Positions 50,001 through 61,889 of a stretch of 64,000 bases of DNA are shown in pieces; position 1 is the first letter of the stretch, and each line of letters starts with the position of its first letter. A model generated the notes under the pieces. That model saw only the letters and a list, made by a program, of their open reading frames with translations. It searched no databases and was not told the origin of the DNA. The position numbers were made by a program, and so were the translations under genes. Origin of the DNA: Marchantia polymorpha subsp. ruderalis (lineage: Eukaryota; Streptophyta; Marchantiopsida; Marchantiales; Marchantiaceae); NCBI GenBank assembly GCA_037833965.1, contig AP031351.1:4166501-4230500 (forward strand). Direction: 5' to 3'.

Positions 50001-53000
50001 ACTTTTATGGTACCTGTTAACGGTTCTCTTGTTAATTCCTTGTCCGCTGCATATCGGGTGCTTGGATGTCATACATACGAATACTGCTTACAACTGATGC
50101 TGTTTCTCTTCATTCACGTTGCATTAGACTGGATGGCTTTGAATAATCTCGTTTCAAGCTTCACTAACTTAGATCACAGTCATTTGGCTTCACATGTTCA
50201 GAACTTCTTATCATATTTGTAATTTACAGGTCTCAATAGGGCTTCCTTGTATTAGCACACATAAAAAATTTAGCCTTTGTATTTGCCGCTCGTATTCACT
50301 GCATGTACTCGATCTTGTTGTATAGATATACTTCCTCCTCATGTCCCTGAACTATTTGACCCAAGGCAGGGTGTGCCTTACGCAACATTCCGTATACCTG
50401 ATATTTGATCTTGTTAAACTATATGCAGTTCGAAAGGAAGACTATTGATGTTCCGTATAGAGTCGAAGGCTGCATCTGGCAGAAGTAAGAGAGTGCCACT
50501 TACAGGCATCATGCCTCTAGTTGGGATGGGAGAATCGTCGTCTGCTGGCACATGCCAGCCTATGATCATTGGTGACTCGACGCCTGATGAAGTCGCCGTG
50601 GATGAACATATGATGGGTGGATGTGAAGGTTGGGAATTGAGCTTGATAAGCTCGGTATCCATGATGGGGATGGTTCTTGCAGTTTGTCCGTATCTCGATC
50701 AATATGTCCTCGTTGGGGCTGGCAATAACGTAAGGTTTTCACGGCGAACCTACTATTACCTTTTAATTGCACCAAGCCCTGTGTGTATCGCTGTGTGTTG
50801 ACTGTCTCAAGTCACTTTTTACAGTTCTTAATTTCATAGTTTCAACTCAAAAGCTGGTCTCAAACCCTATTGTAGTACACAAGTTTCACGGGGTCTTCAC
50901 GGCGATAATTAAACTCGCTAACAATCAGAATTGATGATTGCCTTAAAACAGCTGATATGCTACGGTCAGACACATGATTCATATCAGCGATTGCGTCGCT
51001 TTGCCGCGGCGAAAACGCGTTTTGTTATCACAAATGTGGCAGTTCATCTGAACCGTATTGCCGTGGGCGACTGTCGAGATGGAATACTGTTTTATTCATA
51101 CAGAGAGGTAGGTTCAAATTTGATCATTTCTATCCCATCAGATTACGATTGTAATCAGGATCGCATGTGTTGTTTTTAATTGTGAGTTGATTTTGTGCTT
51201 GGAACCCATTGATTTTATGGATCATATTTTCTGGAATAATCCTCAAGGCCTCTTCAACTTGTGAATTTTCCAATTTTCCTTGCAATAACCTTGTAGCGGG
51301 GCTGGACATGGCTCAATATGTCAAAAGGACCAACCTGTGTGTGGGAGAGAATTGCTCTGCCGGAGGACATCGTGATCTGGAGTAAGATGGTTTCTGTGTG
51401 TATATCCTGATCAAGAGCCTATATTCTGTGAAGGTTCTTTGAACAGTCCATAGTCCAGATGTACAGGGGAAAATTTGTTCTTTATATTTACACTTTCCGT
51501 TCTCCCGTTCAAACAAAATGAAAATCATATCCAGAATCTCTGTTTTTCTCGAACTCGATCCAGAGGAAGGAATTATTTGCGTTGCAGTTGTACCTATTTG
51601 AATTTGAATCGTGGTTCTGCAGGACACCCACACGCTGGAACAACTCCATTGTGACCCGGTGAAGCGACTAGTAGCAGATTGTGTCCTAACTGAGCTCAAC
51701 ACCGCTGTGGTTACCGATCGAAATGGCAACTTTTGTATATTATCTTCAGCGAATGGAGTGGATGGTAGGTGATGCTTAATTCATCCAACCATCTTCTAAC
51801 CTTCTTTGAACTTGCCTATCAAAGACAGTCTAGGTAACCATCTTAAAACGTCTGTTGACCATTTTGATAGTTTCTGCTGTAACTGAGTTTTGTGGTTTTG
51901 GAAATACAGATTGTGTGAGTCCAGAACGCAACCTTTCCATGAGCTGCTGGTACCACATGGGTGAGCCTATAGTTCGCATAAAGAAAGTAGGTACCACTTC
52001 CTGCTGAAAGAGCTCCACCTCCTGTCTTGCATAAGTACTCTGTAATGCAGTCAAATCATCTTATTTCTTTCTCTAGACCAACTATTGGGGCTTATTATTT
52101 TGCGTCGCTTTCTGCATGCAGGGTTTCTTTTCCTACAGAGCACCTGTGGAGGAGACCTTGAAAACTTGTAGTGTGGGAAGTTCGTCAGTAGATGCAACAG
52201 ATGCTTCTCTTGTCGGATGTACTCTCCTCGGAAGTGTAGTAATACTTATACAGCTCCCACGGTAAGTTTAAAATCTCTTTAGTATGTGATGTGTTCGACT
52301 TTAGCATTTACCGGACGAGAGGCCTTCGTTCAACTGTATAGAGTATATTAAAACCTAAAACTTACTCTCATCAAACATCTGTTACCACTAGCACCACTCA
52401 GCCAGGACGCGGGCTCTTCAGGTTATAACCGGCAAATATTAGTGAGTGTAGTTGACAGTTACGGATGGTATTCTTAGCTATGTCGATTGCATTTCTTTTT
52501 GTGTCAAGCCAGGGTTTTATGCTTGGTTTCAATATACAGTTCGTGAAATGTCGCTCTGTGTAGCTGACGGTAGCTCTTGTTGCTTCAACTTATTCCACAG
52601 AGACGACTATGATTTGCTCGAAGCAGTACAAGTACGATTGGCATCGCATCGTCTAACAGCACCTTTGCTGGGCAACAATCATGCTCAGTATCGGCGCCAG
52701 GGCTGTCCCGTGAGTGCCAAAGATCACTTATCAGCTTCACAGGCTTATTTTCATTTCTGTTTGCACTAGTAGTTGTTATTGGAATTATGTCTGGTAAAGC
52801 CTACGTTCTTAAACTCGCCAGTTTGTTCATTGGCAGGCGGGCGACGTACGACAAGTGCTAGACGGTGATATGCTGGGCCAGTTTTTAGAGTTGACCAATG
52901 CACAGCAACGACTGGTTTTGTTAGCGGAGCCTGGTACATCGCCAGAGGATCCTCGGGAAGCACGGTTACACGGAGCTTTTCGTAAACCCTTGCCTCTTGA

Positions 53001-53046
53001 TCAAGTGTTGCGCCTTTTTGAAAGGGTGCACAACTACCTCACGTAA
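41092..53046 (+). CDS. CPSF-A/DDB1/SF3B3-superfamily protein (plant At3g11960-type)
   Basis: Coding exons are 41092-41241, 42041-42175, 42848-42927, 43139-43225, 43586-43676, 44074-44228, 44966-46946, 47161-47459, 50429-50729, 50952-51107, 51623-51764, 51910-51986, 52122-52261, 52601-52709 and 52837-53046, giving about 1370 aa. The family comprises large WD-like beta-propeller scaffolds (DDB1, CPSF160, SF3B3). This member matches what I recall of the fourth plant paralogue At3g11960, of similar length and unknown role: AVYGHIRSPS, GKDLLVLLSDSEQLSFLTFN, VEMEHSKRLNVQRLPLG, SDICCVDPLSG, AVGDCRDGILFYSYRE, VLDGDMLGQFLELTN and the terminal LFERVHNYL. The C-terminal third is the CPSF_A region. Weak points: intron 2 has a GTCTTC donor, intron 4 is GC-AG, and a short exon may be missing in intron 6 (44229-44965), where about 13 residues appear absent. 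The start could also be the in-frame ATG at 41068; 41092 (ACAATGGCT) has the better context. Confidence 0.9.
47460..50428 (+). other. 2.97-kb intron 8 of the CPSF-A-like gene
   Basis: It starts GTAAGT, ends ATATGCAG, and is the longest intron in the window by far. It holds a short direct repeat of CAGATAGCAAGACAAT (near 48381 and 48417) and a 141-codon open frame at 49797-50222 (MVGYRVLINWMKSPIDFESL start) that I do not recognise. Composition resembles the other introns rather than the AT-rich retroelement deserts. An old insertion may account for its size, but no termini were found. Confidence 0.6.
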
Positions 53047-55200
53047 TTTTGTAATTATCTTACTTTGAATTCTTTCGGTCAAGTCACCCTATAATCGTAC
53101 ACAATCGATGACTCCACTAGAAAGAGGTGTCAAAAGTCTAGATTTATTTTGTAGGGAGTCCCATACATGACGTTGTACTATAGTCAATGAGGAACAAAGA
53201 TCAGTCGTCCGAAATTTAAGTCACTGTGTACAAGTTTGACCCCTGTCTTGATTGAGGCTTCAAAGGCTTGCTCGATGCATAGACTTGGTGTCATGGATCC
53301 GAAGTGGTAGCTTAGCTCAGCTGTAGATTTCATGTGAGCTTGGAAAGGATTTATCAACTGAGGAAGTCTGTTACGGTAGGGTTGCAGAATCTCCCTGGAT
53401 ATTAGTCTTAGTGCTTCCCTTATTTCAAGGGTGTTTTATAAAATTTTATGAATAGATGAAAAGCAAATCCAGCACAACTTTGCTCCAAGCTCTTGGACCG
53501 CTAGGTGACTGGTTATGTGCTCCGTCAATGTATGGATCTGTGAAGACTGAAGGCTGTGCACGTAGATGTTGGAGCTGGATATGACAAAGTACAGGAAGAG
53601 AACCAAGAGCGAGCAATGGATTGTATGTACGGGAGCAACTCGTGCCTTTTAGGTCTAGCTCTTTATGGGCCAGTGGGGTTACTACAACAAGTTCAAAGAA
53701 GTTCAACTTAGTATGTGGTTCCACGGAAGTGTTTGCTCACTTCTGAACAATTTTCAAGAGTCAAATTGTCATTCATTATTTATATGCCTGGATCCGGACC
53801 TCTTCTAGTTTCACCCATTTGACATTCCTTACGGTTTGTGATGTTTACAACACTTTAATGCTGGACATTCCTTCATCGATATTAGCATGCACTGGTTGTG
53901 TTTTCTTGGACTTGGTTCACTGCCACTTTCGCAGAACTTACTAGGTCCAAGGACGGAAATAAATCTGGAATCACATCAATGTCGTTTTGTAGTTTCTATT
54001 AATGGTAGTACAAGTGCATGTCTTGAAACTCTTTGTTTGTCGTTTTACGTGGTCATAAGAGTAATGGGCGAAACGATTACCCTGTATTTGTTACTGCAGA
54101 TATGTAGTCATGTCCTTATGAAAAGCGCACAGTTAAATGAGGCACCAAGATTTCAGTCTCGGTCAGCGCAACCTGAACTATCACGAGTCTCACAAGGATT
54201 TCTTGTTTGCTTTGTCGTCGTTAATTGAATTGAACTGATATATACCTCAAGACTGGCACACGTGCCTGGGCCAGGGGATTACAGAGGTTCAACGAAGATG
54301 ACATCTCTCTGTCGTAGTTCCGTGTTAGAATGTGTTGCGTAGTTATCGAAGAGTTTTAGAAGAGGTTAACTCAACGGGTACAGAAGCCTTTAACTTGCCA
54401 TCATGTGACAAAGTCTTCTCAATGACATATGCTCTAATTATAACAGACGAGACATTGACGTGTGCAAACCTCAGGGCCCGAATGACCTTGCGCATTCTCC
54501 GCTGACGTGGACAGACCAAATGCAAGCTTTCACATCACGTTCTAGAAACTGTCATATCTCAAACCTTAACTAAATGCACCAAATACTTTTACAGAGACGT
54601 TCTGTAATGACACAACATCCAGCAATGCGACGAGTACACTCAAAAACTGAGAAAAGTTTGGACCATCGACTTTGATAACCCTCCTGACAAAGGGGAACAA
54701 TTCACTCTTACTCGTGAAGAGCAGTTTCAAAATCAATTCAAATCATAGGGCCAAGAAACTAATTTCCAGCTTTAGAGCTCATGATTCAGTGAGCGTTCAA
54801 AATATGTGGGTCACTGAGCTCTACCTTCTCAAAAGGGAACCTGCGGTGAAGTACTTGAACGCTGGCGTACTCATACATTCCTGCAAAGAACAATGCTCAC
54901 TCATCAAGAACAGTTCCTTTGGTTCACACACCTGTTGACATCTCTGGAATGTGCAGAGAATGCGATCCCTTCCAGTCAGAGATGAACACGTACTTGGCCA
55001 AATTCCTCCTGTTTTTGTTACAATTTGCTTCAAGACGGACTCTATATTATTTTCAGATAAAGAATATTAGACTATTGGTTTATTTTGTTTTTGGAGCAAA
55101 TTTATTGTCAAATAGAAATTTTAAACCGGTAAGCGCTTCTCACCCTCCGACGCATCATGACTTAAGCCATGAAAGTATTGTATAGAACAAGAAAGCTCAT
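53047..55200. other. 3' flank of the CPSF-A-like gene and intergenic DNA
   Basis: A 3' UTR is expected in the first few hundred bases, with AT-rich signals such as TTTTATAAAATTTTATGAAT near 53435. Open frames at 53887-54228 and 54672-54938 have no recognisable domain and no splice or homology support. Confidence 0.55.
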
Positions 55201-56390
55201 AATTTACGATCAATAGAGGACATAAAGTATTAGAAATCTTTTCTGTTAAGGTGCGATCTTAAACAACAGCACCGAAAAGTCACTTCTAACTATGCAAAAT
55301 ATCAGTCTAATAAATAATAACTAAAGCCAATATTATGAATGATATGATTGTCTAGGGATTTTACTTTCAATGGTTTTTAGGTTTCCTGTAGAGATTTAAC
55401 AAATGGTACTGGTAAAATAAAAATTTTCTTTGATAATTTTTACCATGTGTACAAAAACCCTCATTGATGATCCTCATTTACCATCTCTCATATATTTACA
55501 TTTAATATTACTATTATTGTGACTTTACACACATTGGATTAAGCACTTTTAATACAGGATGTGAGTTTACATTCTAGTGAATAATAATTTGATAAATTTT
55601 CTTTCATCTATATAAAAAAAATATTTCTTTTTTTCCCAAATTTTTAAATTTTTTTTCAATATTAAAATTTCGTCAGAGTTTTTTAAAAAATATGACAAAT
55701 ATTTTTGAAAATAATATTTAGACAACATTATCTGCGCAAATATCAAAATTTTAAGACTGAAGTGCAAAAATTATTTACTTATTTTATATTACATTATATT
55801 TGATATAATTATGAAAGTAAAAAATGAAATAAGGATATATCTATATATCTCTATAAATTTTAACACATGTCAAAGAAACTCTGAACATTCCGAGAAGATT
55901 TTCACTTTAAAAAAGATCACGATTAAGTTCTTTACACTTATTAAAGAAATATATCACAAGTTTTGAAATTATGATCATATTTTTTTATACGCATATTAAT
56001 TCACAAAATTTTTCATAAAATGATAATGTTTATTACACATATGATCTCATGTAATCTATCATTTACACATCAAAGAATTCTCAAAAAAAATTTGTTGTAC
56101 ATTTTTATCAAAAAAACATTGAAAACGTTCATGATATTATAGTCTTAGTATAAACTCAAGTCTTACCTAGACTCTAACTAGCTTATATCTAGTTAGGATA
56201 TGATTATAATTTTTCTTGTTTGTTAGGGTTTCTACTAACCAACATATAGGAGAGCAAAATTATACTTTCAATAAAACTTTATGGTTATTATGGATCTAGC
56301 CTAGCAATGAGAAACCACATATACTAGTGTTGACGTCGTGTGTATGCGCACATGCTTGTGCTTCCTTTGATTCATGATTTTTTGTTTCAA
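55201..56390 (+). other. AT-rich DNA, possibly including a decayed copia LTR
   Basis: No gene is seen. The last 200 bases, ending TTTTTGTTTCAACCA, sit directly before a primer-site-like sequence at 56395, as an LTR 3' end would. The left end of such an LTR could not be found. Confidence 0.4.
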
Positions 56391-56394
56391 CCAT

Positions 56395-56406
56395 TGGTAT
56401 GAGAGC
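56395..56406 (+). promoter_or_regulatory. Relic tRNA-iMet primer binding site (copia-type)
   Basis: TGGTATGAGAGC differs by one base from the plant primer-site consensus TGGTATCAGAGC and is preceded by ACCAT. It is on the same strand as the copia pol relic at 61890-63000, so it may mark the 5' end of that element. Confidence 0.55.
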
Positions 56407-56636
56407 AAGAACTATGTGTTTTTTGAGTGTAAAATCATTCGCATGCTATGTATTTTACTTGAGTGCGTGCAAAAATGTTTGAAACCAACGTGTATTTTCT
56501 TGTTCTCTGCTTACATCTTCTACTCCATTTTGAATGAATATTCTTTGTTGAGTTATTTTCATATCTTTCGACGCGTATCCACTGTGAGCGAAAAGTTTAC
56601 TTTACTTGACGGTAAATGGCATGTATATGGTCCCAT

Positions 56637-56661
56637 CATGGGATCCCATAGGGATCCCATG
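56637..56661. repeat. Perfect 11-bp inverted repeat with 3-base spacer
   Basis: CATGGGATCCC, then ATA, then GGGATCCCATG. Each arm contains GGATCC. Confidence 0.85.
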
Positions 56662-57467
56662 CACAGAAGTTCACCGTCACCTATGTTCTTATACGAGTTC
56701 TTTACACTGCTTTGTTTCCACTTCAATGAACAAAATTATCCCCGAAGTTAAGTTAGTCAAAATTCCCATATCTTCATCATGCGAGAGCCCAAATTCTCGC
56801 GATCCGAGAATGATTTTATATAACTACTGGGAGTTCAATACTCAGCATATTTTCTAGAGCAGTTCAAATTTCTCAGTGCAATCTTCACTTTAAGCTGAGA
56901 TCTAAACCTGCAATTTCAGCTTCTCAAGTGAAACCTTGTGTCCAGAATACTACATTGTCATGATTCAGAAGTCACCATCCTTCACAGCAGAATGCAATCT
57001 TCTTGCGCTTTATGGAAACCCTCGAAAAACGTGAAAGGTGATGCAAGTTGCTCAATTCGGCTTAGGAGATCACTGGGTTGTTGTACTCTACAGGTTTTCC
57101 TTCAACAAGTAGTGACTTTAGACTCTCTTTACCTCCTGAGATGGTACCCACAATGTAAGGGGTACATCAAATTCAATGATTTTACTGTTATATAATATTG
57201 GCGTTATTTACTTACACTTCTTTACTTTTTTTTTCTAAAAGTGTTGGCAAAATCCACGTAGGCTGCGTATTTTGATCAGTGAAGTCCCTGCTTTGAATAG
57301 TTGAAGATGTCTTCTTGAAAACTAGGAAATAACTGAACTTCGGGGAGAAGTCACTTTTCAACAAAGAGTCACGGTGGTTTTCCTTACCCGAATTCAAAAC
57401 AGTTACAAGAACTCGTAATGAAACATAAGTGACGATAGACCAAACTGCTGTTGGAAGGGTTCCATCG

Positions 57468-57625
57468 TATTGGATCTCATCAAAAAATTTGCATTTTGAT
57501 GGAATCCATCAAGGAATTCTTTCATTTTGAGCTCAGTTCCATCAGGTAAAATAGATAGTTTTGGATCTCATCAAGACTATTGAATTTTGATGGCCTTCAT
57601 CAAGTAATTCTCTCATTTTGAGCTC
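57468..57625. repeat. Two-copy tandem repeat of TTTTGATGG-CATCAA units, dispersed in the window
   Basis: The unit TTGGATCTCATCAA...ATTTTGATGG-ATCCATCAAGGAATTC-TTCATTTTGAGCTC occurs twice with a period of about 87 bp. A related piece, TTTTGATGGGAATCCATCAA, lies at 692-711, so the unit is dispersed and likely transposon-derived. Confidence 0.6.
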
Positions 57626-58460
57626 CGATATCTAATTGCTTTGTAATGATAAAATGGACACGCATTGTGGAAAAATCGGAGCCCAAGTAGTGTTTTTCTT
57701 GTCAAACGATTGGATGCAAGTTTAATATGGCAATCTCAATGGATGCTTTTCTTGTTAAACAATTGGTTGCAAATTTGTTGTAACAATCTCAATCAAAACA
57801 TCCTTTTTGGAGTGATTCACAGTCTTGAGCTTGATTTGACAAGTCTACTATAAGGTATAATTTATAAACTTTGGTTTTCTCTTGATACATATAGCACCTC
57901 CTCACTTAAGCTAAGGAGAGCAATTTGCCGATAGTCATGTGAGCAAAAGGATGTTAGCCATGCAGATCCTTAGTTCCACATGCTGACTTTTCTATTAGTG
58001 GTCTTTGGCAATGACAAATCTCTCTAGCAAGAATCAGTTAATGGAAAATAAAAATTATGATTTGAGCTTTTTGTTGTCACGTAAATTTTTTAGAAGCAAA
58101 TTGCGTCACAAGAATAAGACGTATGCCAACAACTTGCCAACACATGAGGTTTAGATTGCTGCATTCAATTGTGATATGTGCTAGGAAAATCATCCGCCCA
58201 TTCTTTCTCTTCTTAGTTTTGATCAGCAACAAACTTGAATGAGAAATACAAAATTTACATGCGAACAAGAGATTTCACTTGTGCTCATTAATATGTTCTT
58301 GGTAAGCTTGTATTGATATAAAGCTTATCATATTTATGTAGATTTTTCATGATTATCATTTTATGTGTTAGGAAAAAACCGAGCGTAATCAACAAACCTC
58401 ATAAATTATGTTTGTAAATGTCATTGACATGGATGTGAAAAAAGTAAAAACAAAAACTTC

Positions 58461-58730
58461 TCATTTTGCAGATATGAAGATGATTTATAGAAATTCATTA
58501 TCGCAATGGCAAATCTCCAATCTACTTGAAATTCATCTTTATTTTATGTATCATTTTGCAAATATAAAGATGATTTATAGAAATTCATTACCTCAATGGC
58601 AAATCTCCAATCTATTTGATGTATGTCTTTATTCTATGGATAATTTTGCAAATATAAAGTTGATTTATAGAATCTCATACCGCAATGAACAATCTTCAAT
58701 CTCTTTGAAATTTATCTTTGTTTTATGACA
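58461..58730 (+). repeat. Minisatellite, three units of exactly 90 bp
   Basis: Units start at 58461, 58551 and 58641, each beginning T-ATTTTGCA-ATAT-AAG-TGATTTATAG. Because 90 is divisible by 3 the array is open in one frame (FADMKMIYRNSLSQWQISN, then FANIKMIYRNSLPQWQISN). No gene features flank it, so coding is doubtful. Confidence 0.9.
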
Positions 58731-59169
58731 AAATCATCATCTTTGGATATACATTTGTAACATTATGTCTCAAAATAGTAGTTCATTTGAAGATGAAACA
58801 GATGTCTTAAAATGAGAGGTTTTAGATTGATTTTATTATTCCTTATATAGATTTTAACAACAAGAAGGAAGAGAAAATTTTCCATTTCAACCATAAATTT
58901 TAATACTAATTGATTAATGACATGACAAATAATACTATCAAGGACACAGATTACAAATGTGCGGTTAATTATTAAATTTAATCTTTACTTACCAAACACG
59001 CTTATTGTTAATGTGATAACTACAGATAGTTCATTATAAGATAACTATAATATCATCTTGAATAAACTGAAATAAAATGTTTTTTATAATTCTAATTGTT
59101 ACTTACAAAGAGATTATCATCTTTATTTTATATAAAATATTTGATTGATTTTAATTACGAATTGATTTT

Positions 59170-61000
59170 AATCGCTCAGGTTTAATCCCACACATTTGTA
59201 AAAATTAGTATAATATATCAATAGAATAGAATGATGAGAGATAATTTGTGAGAATTTATGATAAAAAATAATATGAATTTTTATAGATTCATCTTCTATT
59301 TTGATGATTCCTTTCTTGAGATTTTGAATAATCATCATATTTAATTTGTATTAAAAAGAGTGACAAAAAGCATGAATACATCATTTGACATGAGTGATGT
59401 AAATTGCCTCAATCATAATGGTACATCAAAATAAATCAATTGATAATGAAAAGATAAATACTGTTGGAGAATGAATAAAGTTTGGTTATTAAATTCAACT
59501 AAATAGCTTTTTAGTACTAAGCAGTTTTTATCATAGATTGGAAAATATTTGCTTGTCTAGTTCAAATTTTGACATCTATGCTAGACAAAGATCAAAAAAT
59601 GAAAATCAAAAAAAAATCAAGATATAATTATGCAAAAATTAGAACATGTTTTGTTATAATCATCTATTCTCAAATGATATGATACTTATCAATCTATAAA
59701 ATTGGCTATTTATACGTCAAATACAAAAAAAATTCTAAAAAAATGAAAGTAAAGTAAATGGCATCAAAATAACAAAACAACAACAACAAAAATTGTATGT
59801 TGGCAACAAAACATTGAAAGTTTTACTTGGATGATAAAGATTTTGTGATGGGGATACATCCTATCATTGGTAATAAGGAAACTCATAAGATTATTCCTAA
59901 TCAACAAGTTTGAAGAACAAAATGAGTTCAGCACTTCAACATAAAAATTGTATTTGTGGAGAATAAAAAATAACTTGTGTATGCTCTTACATGCATCACA
60001 TGCCTTAGTCATGTTGGAGAAATGAAAATACAAATTGATTGATGGAGCAAGATGACACATGTGATAAAGTAGTATGAAAAAATTATAAAAGCACTACAAG
60101 TTGGAAAGTTGAAAATAGTTTAAGATCTGACACTTTTCAAACAAGGAATATTGATTCTGTAAGATTTAAAAAAATAAGCACAATAAATTTTCTTAAAAAT
60201 TTTGGTTCAAGATACAACTAAAGTACTATTGGTACAAAATACAAGAAGATGTGAAAACTTGGGTTCAAAATTATGTAGCTTATTCACAAAACAATGCAAG
60301 TTATCAAAAATCATTTGGTTTATAAAAATCCTCTTTATTTTTCAAAAAAATGAGAATATATTATCATTGGTTTTGTATATGAATTATCAAAAATCTTTTT
60401 ATTAAAATTTTTCAGCTGTGTTTGTTAGGAAAAAATTAAGCAAGATTATTCACATTAGGCCAACCACTAGTTGCCCATTTATATCTAGTTACTTTTATGA
60501 ATGATGAATAAACAATAGTTTTAATCATTGATAGAATTACACATTTCACTAATTTGTTAAGAAAAAATTGGTTTACTTTTTTTCAAAAAAAAACTAGCAA
60601 TTTTAATGGTCTATCATATTCTAATTGGAAGTCAAATGGAAATAGCCAATAGTACTATATACGATATATTAAGCACATTCACATTTCTATAGCAACAAGA
60701 GTGGAAAATTTTTGTTGACTTTTGTGAAATTTGAATATATTTTTTGTTAATGCAATCACAAAAGTGATTTCAATTTAACTCATGTACGATACTAACCAAG
60801 AAACTTCATCAAGTTTGATGAAGCTTCTGAAAAGAAATAAATTTTTTATCAAGTAATTGCAGTCAATATTTCTTTGAAGCAAACTCACATAATACTACGT
60901 CAAGCCAAGGAGAATTTTGTTTATAGTCACAAAAAAAAAATTAAACCATGTAGATGGTCATTGCCAAGATTTGATTTTTCAAGTAATGTATCATGTTTTA
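59170..61000 (+). pseudogene. Ancient relic of the same gypsy family: RT end, RNase H, integrase
   Basis: This plus-strand DNA aligns by eye with the reverse complement of the element at 8405-9900. It contains a decayed FLDD-region match near 59280-59340, then NSFLVLSSFYHRLENICLSS (near 59498) versus KSFLGLTGFYRRFVKGFARL. The RNase H stretch at about 59790-60060 matches 9320-8940. At 60430-60560 LSKIIHIRPTT and LIIDRITHFT match LSKMIHIRPTT and LITDRVTHFT. Unlike the younger copy it continues into the integrase C-terminal half (to about 60990). Stops and frameshifts are everywhere and the changes look biased to C-to-T and G-to-A. Confidence 0.85.
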
Positions 61001-61889
61001 TAATTTCCAAAAAAATTATCTCTTGTAAAAACATTAAAGTTTATTTTTTTAGACATTGTTTGTTTTATGATATTGAAATGTGTTAATGAAGTGTCATACA
61101 AGTTTAAACTTTTATCATATATGAAAAGATATCTTGTATGTTTTGTGTCATGATTGCAAAATTATGCATCACAATCAAAAGAATTCACCAATCAATCAAC
61201 ATCATATTTTTAATTCATTATGAGGATTTTGAATTCAAAAATAATAAAAAATTGATTAAAGATCAATTATATTGAAAGAATCATAGATTATGATATTTGA
61301 TTCAATCGGACTTGATATTCAATGCATTGATAATCTAAAAATTAGATTCTTTGTGCAACAAAGAAGTTGCCTTTTTTTAAAAAGTAGGTTTCAAAACAAT
61401 ATTAATTAGTTAAAACTAATGTAGAGATTCATAAAGATGAAGATAAAATTGCTTGACAGTGTACTATTCATAATCATCATGTTAGTAATCTATGTGTTTA
61501 GTTAGAAAAAAAGTAACTTATTTAGTTGACAATGATACTTCAATAATTTGTATGTTTGTGAAATGAAGATTGAGTGTGTTAGTTGAAGATAAGACGTCAG
61601 CAATTTTTAAACTTGTTAGATATATACAACATGTCATCAATCCACTAGGAGTTAAAAAAATGATAAGAATGGTACCTTATGTAATTATACTTGTTGAAAT
61701 AATCTATTGAGCAAAACTTTAACCGTTTTAGATATTAGTTATCTTGAGATCTATGTTTCATTTTTTAATTAGCTTATTTTTGAATACATTTTATTACAAT
61801 TGTGATGACATTGCGTGAAGAAAAAAATTTGTCTTTTGAAGTTTATTCACACTTTTGTGAATAACTTAAATTAAATATTAAAATAGAAC
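61001..61889. other. AT-rich DNA between the gypsy and copia relics
   Basis: No motif could be assigned. It may contain the remaining 3' end of the gypsy relic, or integrase of the copia relic decayed beyond recognition. Confidence 0.4.

Larger units (their letters stand above)
56407..58460. other. Intergenic repeat-bearing DNA, no gene seen
   Basis: Frames at 56374-56751 and 56938-57195 show no recognisable domain. The stretch contains an 11-bp palindrome (56637-56661) and a two-copy tandem repeat (57468-57625). It may be internal sequence of the decayed copia element that starts near 56395, but no gag motif was identified. Confidence 0.45.

Noticed and set aside
59764..60060. 98-codon minus-strand open frame
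   Set aside because: It is the antisense shadow of the decayed RNase H region. The same antisense pattern occurs opposite RNase H in the younger element at 9009-9233.
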